From Bacillota bacterium (GTDB taxonomy: Bacteria > Bacillota > UBA4882 > UBA8346): 17,594 nt of DNA. This document shows, in pieces, positions 15,134 to 17,594 of the stretch. Under the pieces are notes generated by a model that was given only the letters and a program-made list of their open reading frames with translations, did no database searches and was not told the origin of the DNA. The position numbers were made by a program, and so were the translations under genes. The stretch spans positions 19,500 to 37,093 of the forward strand of contig DNPP01000045.1 of NCBI GenBank assembly GCA_003501365.1, in the 5' to 3' direction. How positions within the stretch are numbered: the first letter of the stretch is position 1; the number at the start of each line of letters is the position of its first letter.

Positions 15134-15252
15134 TGGATACCAGGGAAGTTGCCCGGCAAAACCGCTTGAATCAATGGACGGAAAAGATACTTGAATGCCG
15201 TAGAAGTGGCCAAACAGTTTCCGCATGGTGCACCGAGCATAACGTTAACCCT
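15133..15252 (+). pseudogene. IS66-family accessory protein TnpA, N-terminal fragment
   Basis: Starting at TTG 15133, with AGGAGG (15120-15125) 7 bases upstream, the frame reads MDTREVARQNRLNQWTEKIL, then ECRRSGQTVSAWCTEHNVNP. This is the N-terminus of IS66 TnpA (normally about 100 residues or more), which continues with a Y-Y-Y-W block absent here. The CCT of the last matching codon is the point where the IS110-family element begins. Read across into that element, the frame stops at 15270 after 45 residues. It is oriented opposite to the tnpC remnant, whereas the two genes are co-directional in intact IS66 elements. Confidence 0.82.
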
Positions 15253-15254
15253 CG

Positions 15255-15260
15255 TATAAT
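15255..15260 (+). promoter_or_regulatory. Left-end -10 half of a circle-junction promoter
   Basis: TATAAT sits 2 bases inside the proposed left core. In the linear element it lacks a good -35. In a circle it would be 17 bases from TTGACT at 16700-16705. Confidence 0.6.
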
Positions 15261-15266
15261 AAAGTC

Positions 15267-15480
15267 ATAAGGTAATTGCATCAGCAAACCTTATTTGTAA
15301 TAATGTTCTCGTATGGACAGAGGTGATCGTCCTAGCCCTTGAAGTTTGAACTTCGTCTTTTAGACTGATCCCTCTGGGCTGCGAGATTTCACGAATGAGC
15401 TGGATGTTGACCGGATTCCGGTACTTCGCATTTCTCACGAGGTTGTGACTCGCGGAAGCCAGAGGATCACTATCTGTCTG
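15267..15480 (+). ncRNA. Candidate IS110 bridge RNA (seekRNA)
   Basis: The noncoding left end folds into two internal-loop hairpins. Loop 1 has an outer stem CAGAGG(T)GATC 15318-15328 with GATCCCTCTG 15367-15376, symmetric 12-base loop sides 15329-15340 and 15355-15366, and an apical hairpin GAAGTTTGAACTTC 15341-15354. Loop 2 has an outer stem GCGAG(att)TCAC 15381-15392 with GTGACTCGC 15445-15453, and an apical hairpin ACCGG-ATT-CCGGT 15410-15422. In loop 1, TAGCCCT (15333-15339) resembles the left target TAACCCT (15246-15252), and CTTTTAG (15357-15363) pairs with the right target CTGGAAG (16719-16725), two pairs being wobbles. In loop 2, AGCTGG (15398-15403) equals the right end of the element (16712-16717), and ACGAG (15437-15441) is complementary to CTCGT (15251-15255). 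This target-loop-first, donor-loop-second order is that described for IS110 bridge RNAs. The RNA ends are approximate. Confidence 0.72.
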
Positions 15481-15505
15481 TAACTCTCTGTTTCGAAGGT
15501 GCAAC

Positions 15506-16680
15506 ATGATTATTGTAGGCATTGACCTTGCAAAACGTATTCACTCAGCAAGTATTGTCCATCAATCAAGTGAAGTGAGAGAGGGAATGCCATCTCCTTT
15601 CACAACACGAGCGAAGGGTTTGAAAAGCTCCTTCAGCATGTTAAACGTTATAACCCAGAAAATGAGGAAGTCGTGTTTGGGATGTAGGCAACCGGTCACT
15701 ATTGGCTGGCCCTGTATTCCCGACTCATCTCTGAAGGCTATACCGTTCAAGTCATTAACCCTATTCAATCGGATAGTTTGCGTAGTCTCTACATCCGGCA
15801 AACTAAAAACGACTCGGTTGATTCTTTTATTATTGCCGAAGTCATCCGATTTGGACGGTTTTCTAAGACATCTTTGGCTGAACCTGACATGCTTGCTTTA
15901 CGTCAACTCTGTCGATACCGGTTATCTTTAGTGGACTCCATTTCGGATCTTAAACGTAAAATCATTACCGTATTAGACCAAATCTTTCCCGAATATGAAA
16001 CGCTGTTTTCCGATATTTTCGGACAATCTTCAAAAGATATTCTAAGTGAGCTGACTACACCTGAAGAGATTTTAGCCATTGATACGGATAAACTAGCTGA
16101 ACTATTATCCAAATCAAGCCGTGGGCGTCTTGGATACTCAAAAGCCGAAGAGATTCAAAATACTGCCCGTCATTCCTTCGGGATTAAGTTGGGCATAAAT
16201 GCTTTAACATTTCAAATTCGCCAACTTATCGCCCAGGTTAAATTTCTTGAAGAGCAATTAGTTGAATTAGATACTGAAATCGAATGTTATTATCAGCGCT
16301 TTAACTCTACAATCAGTTCAATCCCAGGTATTGGGAAGGTTCTTGGTGCAATTATTATTAGTGAAATTGGTGATATTTCTCGGTTTTCCGAACCGGCAAA
16401 ACTGGTTGCTTTTGCAGGGATTGATCCTACAGTTAAGCAATCCGGTCAATTTACGGGTACCAAAAATCATATGTCTAAAAGAGGTTCGCCTTATCTCCGT
16501 AGAGCTGTATGGTTAGCTTCGGTGACGGCTGCCTTTCATGATCCAGTGATGTCTAAGTTTTACCAAAAGAAACGTGCCGAAGGAAAATCTCATCGTACTG
16601 CTATTGGAGCTGTCTGCCGTAAAATGCTATATGTTATTTATGCTTTGATGAAGTCTGGTCAAACTTATTCTCCCGAGTGA
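15506..16680 (+). pseudogene. IS110-family recombinase, frameshifted and with a nonsense codon
   Basis: The start MIIVGIDLAK carries the first acidic residue of the RuvC-like DEDD domain. Near 15614-15616 one base seems lost: the frame must shift to continue as GFEKLLQHVKRYNPENEEVV. In that frame the codon in FGM-x-ATGHYW is TAG (15685-15687) where the family has the catalytic Glu. From there the frame is open to the TGA at 16680: SLYIRQTKNDSVDSF (the two remaining acidic residues), a helical middle, then SIPGIGKVLGAIIISEIGD and SKRGSPYLRRAVW with the likely nucleophilic Ser of the Tnp domain. The start ATG 15506 follows GAAGGT. An alternative late start at TTG 15778 would give 300 residues without the first two acidic positions. 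Confidence 0.93.
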
Positions 16681-16699
16681 GACAATCTTAAAAAAGCAC

Positions 16700-16705
16700 T
16701 TGACT
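16700..16705 (+). promoter_or_regulatory. Right-end -35 half of a circle-junction promoter
   Basis: TTGACT lies 15 bases before the end of the proposed right core and points outward. Joined to the left end it would sit 17 bases from TATAAT (15255-15260). Confidence 0.6.
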
Positions 16706-16720
16706 TTTCATAGCTGGTCT

Positions 16721-16969
16721 GGAAGGGGATTTGTTAAGTCTCTCCATGTCTTTTGTTTTGACCTGAATCCGTGACAAAAAAATCTCTCCAAAAATATTTC
16801 TTACATATATTGACATTATTTCAAATGAAATGGTCCCCAACGGCATTTTTTTTGCTGAAAGCGGACGAGCCGGAAAGCAATACAGCAGTACATTTAACCT
16901 ATTAGCCAAAAAACGGGACCTCAAATAGGCCTCCTTTTGAGATATGACCTAAGTTTTCAGCTGTTTCAG
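16721..16969. other. Short region between IS110 end and IS1380 transposase; no gene recognised
   Basis: No supported gene. Before the IS110 insertion it was joined to 15252, so the truncated tnpA frame would have run on as GRGFVKSLHVF to a stop at about 16773. A + strand frame without a clear start ends in ESGRAGKQYSSTFNLLAKKR then a stop (about 16925); I do not recognise it. The outer part probably contains the terminal repeat of the IS1380-family element, which I cannot place. Confidence 0.4.
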
Positions 16970-17594
16970 TTAGGCCCAAGCGTCATAGATTCGCTTGAAT
17001 GTTCGATTCCAGGCATTGCTGCACCCCAAGTTCAGATAGGTTTTTCGCGCATGCGTGACTACGCGTGTCGCGATTAGGATCAGATTTTGGATAACAGTGC
17101 GCAGCCTTCTCCTCTGAACAGTATTACGTAGCGGCGCATCCTTCAATTTCAAGCTTTCTTGGTCCATCAACCGCAGAATATTGCAGGCTAAAATGGCTAA
17201 ATGCAAAATGAGGTTATTGGTCTCGAATTTGCCGGATGGCAATCGTTCAAGATCCATATCAGTCTTGATTTCACTATGAAACTGTTCACAAGTGCCGTGG
17301 TTGTGGTAAAGCTCGATGACCGTTTCTTCAGAATGGGTAAGCGAGGTCCACCAAGTCTCTACCTCGATCTCAGGCACCAAAAGCAATTGCCCGTTAGCCC
17401 GGCTGGTCCGTTCGATAACTTGGAATACAATCCGGACTCTCGAGTCCAAACCATCAACATACCATTGAACACTGCCGGTATATACGGTTTTACCATCCCG
17501 GGGGCGTGTAACTATACCGTTTTCTTTTGCGATATCAACCCACATATCCAAGGATTCCTGACGCAAGTTGCGTTTGATTAGAAAATCCCAGCGG
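16970..17594 (-). CDS. IS1380-family transposase, C-terminal part (N-terminus outside window)
   Basis: The - strand frame is open from the window edge (RWDFLIKRNLRQESLDMW) to a stop at 16970, about 207 residues. The block HNHGTCEQFHSEIKTDMDLE then RLPSGKFETNNLIL is the signature C-terminal core of IS1380 transposases, with the E that completes the DDE triad in the E-Q-F-H-S-E-(I/L)-K stretch. The following LRTVIQNLI and VVTHARKTYLNLG segments also fit. No disruption is visible in this part. The element is a DDE cut-and-paste transposon; its other end and intactness cannot be judged here. Confidence 0.92.
   Translation of the reverse strand, partial: RWDFLIKRNLRQESLDMWVDIAKENGIVTRPRDGKTVYTGSVQWYVDGLDSRVRIVFQVIERTSRANGQLLLVPEIEVETWWTSLTHSEETVIELYHNHGTCEQFHSEIKTDMDLERLPSGKFETNNLILHLAILACNILRLMDQESLKLKDAPLRNTVQRRRLRTVIQNLILIATRVVTHARKTYLNLGCSNAWNRTFKRIYDAWA

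Larger units (their letters stand above)
15251..16720 (+). mobile_element. IS110-family element with 5' bridge-RNA region and dead recombinase
   Basis: The boundaries are inferred from guide matching: CT at 15251-15252 (left) and CT at 16719-16720 (right) are the proposed core dinucleotides. The element is about 1.47 kb, with a noncoding left end of about 250 bases before the recombinase gene, which is the IS110-group layout. As expected for this family there are no terminal inverted repeats. The right end carries TTGACT and the left end TATAAT, which would unite in the circular form. The element sits in an IS66 tnpA fragment. The recombinase frame is broken, so it can move only if helped in trans. 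Confidence 0.78.

Noticed and set aside
15265..15522. An 85-residue - strand open frame upstream of the IS110 recombinase
   Set aside because: It is antisense to the structured RNA region and has no recognised motif.
15506..15931. Separate 141-residue gene plus a 300-residue gene, or programmed frameshifting, at the IS110 locus
   Set aside because: Translation in two frames gives one IS110 recombinase broken by a single-base loss and by TAG at the catalytic Glu codon. Two unrelated lesions fit decay better than recoding, and the tail of the 141-residue frame resembles nothing.
16688..16924. A 78-residue - strand open frame after the IS110 element
   Set aside because: It crosses the inferred IS110 boundary and carries no ribosome site or family resemblance.
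3601..17594. Second copy of the ssrA 3' end as an att site
   Set aside because: By eye I found no repeat of the T-arm and acceptor sequence elsewhere in the window.

Overview
The window looks like a chromosomal segment from a moderately AT-rich, low-GC Gram-positive anaerobe, probably a clostridial-type Firmicute. This rests on consensus sigma-A promoters (one TTGACA with an extended -10), strong AGGAGG-type ribosome binding sites, a lone acetate kinase gene, an smpB-ssrA pair, a short tmRNA tag of the clostridial kind, and a chemoreceptor ending in a Cys-rich tail. The genus cannot be read from the sequence.

Region 1 (1-3671) is ordinary core genome, all on the + strand: the C-terminal part of a methyl-accepting chemotaxis protein, a PaaI-type hotdog thioesterase, ackA, smpB and ssrA (tmRNA), with terminators after the first, third and fifth genes. 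smpB and ssrA supply the two halves of trans-translation.

Region 2 (3672-7085) is a layered insertion-sequence zone directly downstream of ssrA. A decayed IS1595-type transposase on the - strand is split by an apparently intact IS5-family element. Beside it lies an intact IS1595-family element with matching terminal inverted repeats, its own promoter, and a large foldback that covers the -10 box and reaches the ribosome binding site.

Region 3 (7086-14505) is dominated by one 2301-codon gene for a secreted repeat protein. It has a signal peptide, 12 NHL-type repeats, one InlB/Listeria-Bacteroides-type repeat, 7 Ig-like repeats and 9 chitobiase-C-terminal-like modules. The last nine form a three-module A-B-C unit repeated three times. 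No cell-wall anchor is visible.

Region 4 (14506-17594) is a graveyard of mobile elements: an IS66 tnpC remnant that has lost the segment carrying its catalytic Glu, an inverted IS66 tnpA fragment, an IS110-family element, and an IS1380-family transposase that runs off the window. The IS110 recombinase is dead (a frameshift, plus a TAG at the expected catalytic Glu codon). Its upstream noncoding RNA is still readable as a two-loop bridge RNA. Guides in its two internal loops match the flanking target and the element ends, and most of them agree on one CT core at both boundaries. Joining the two ends would also build a TTGACT-17 bp-TATAAT promoter. This is the most interesting structure in the window.
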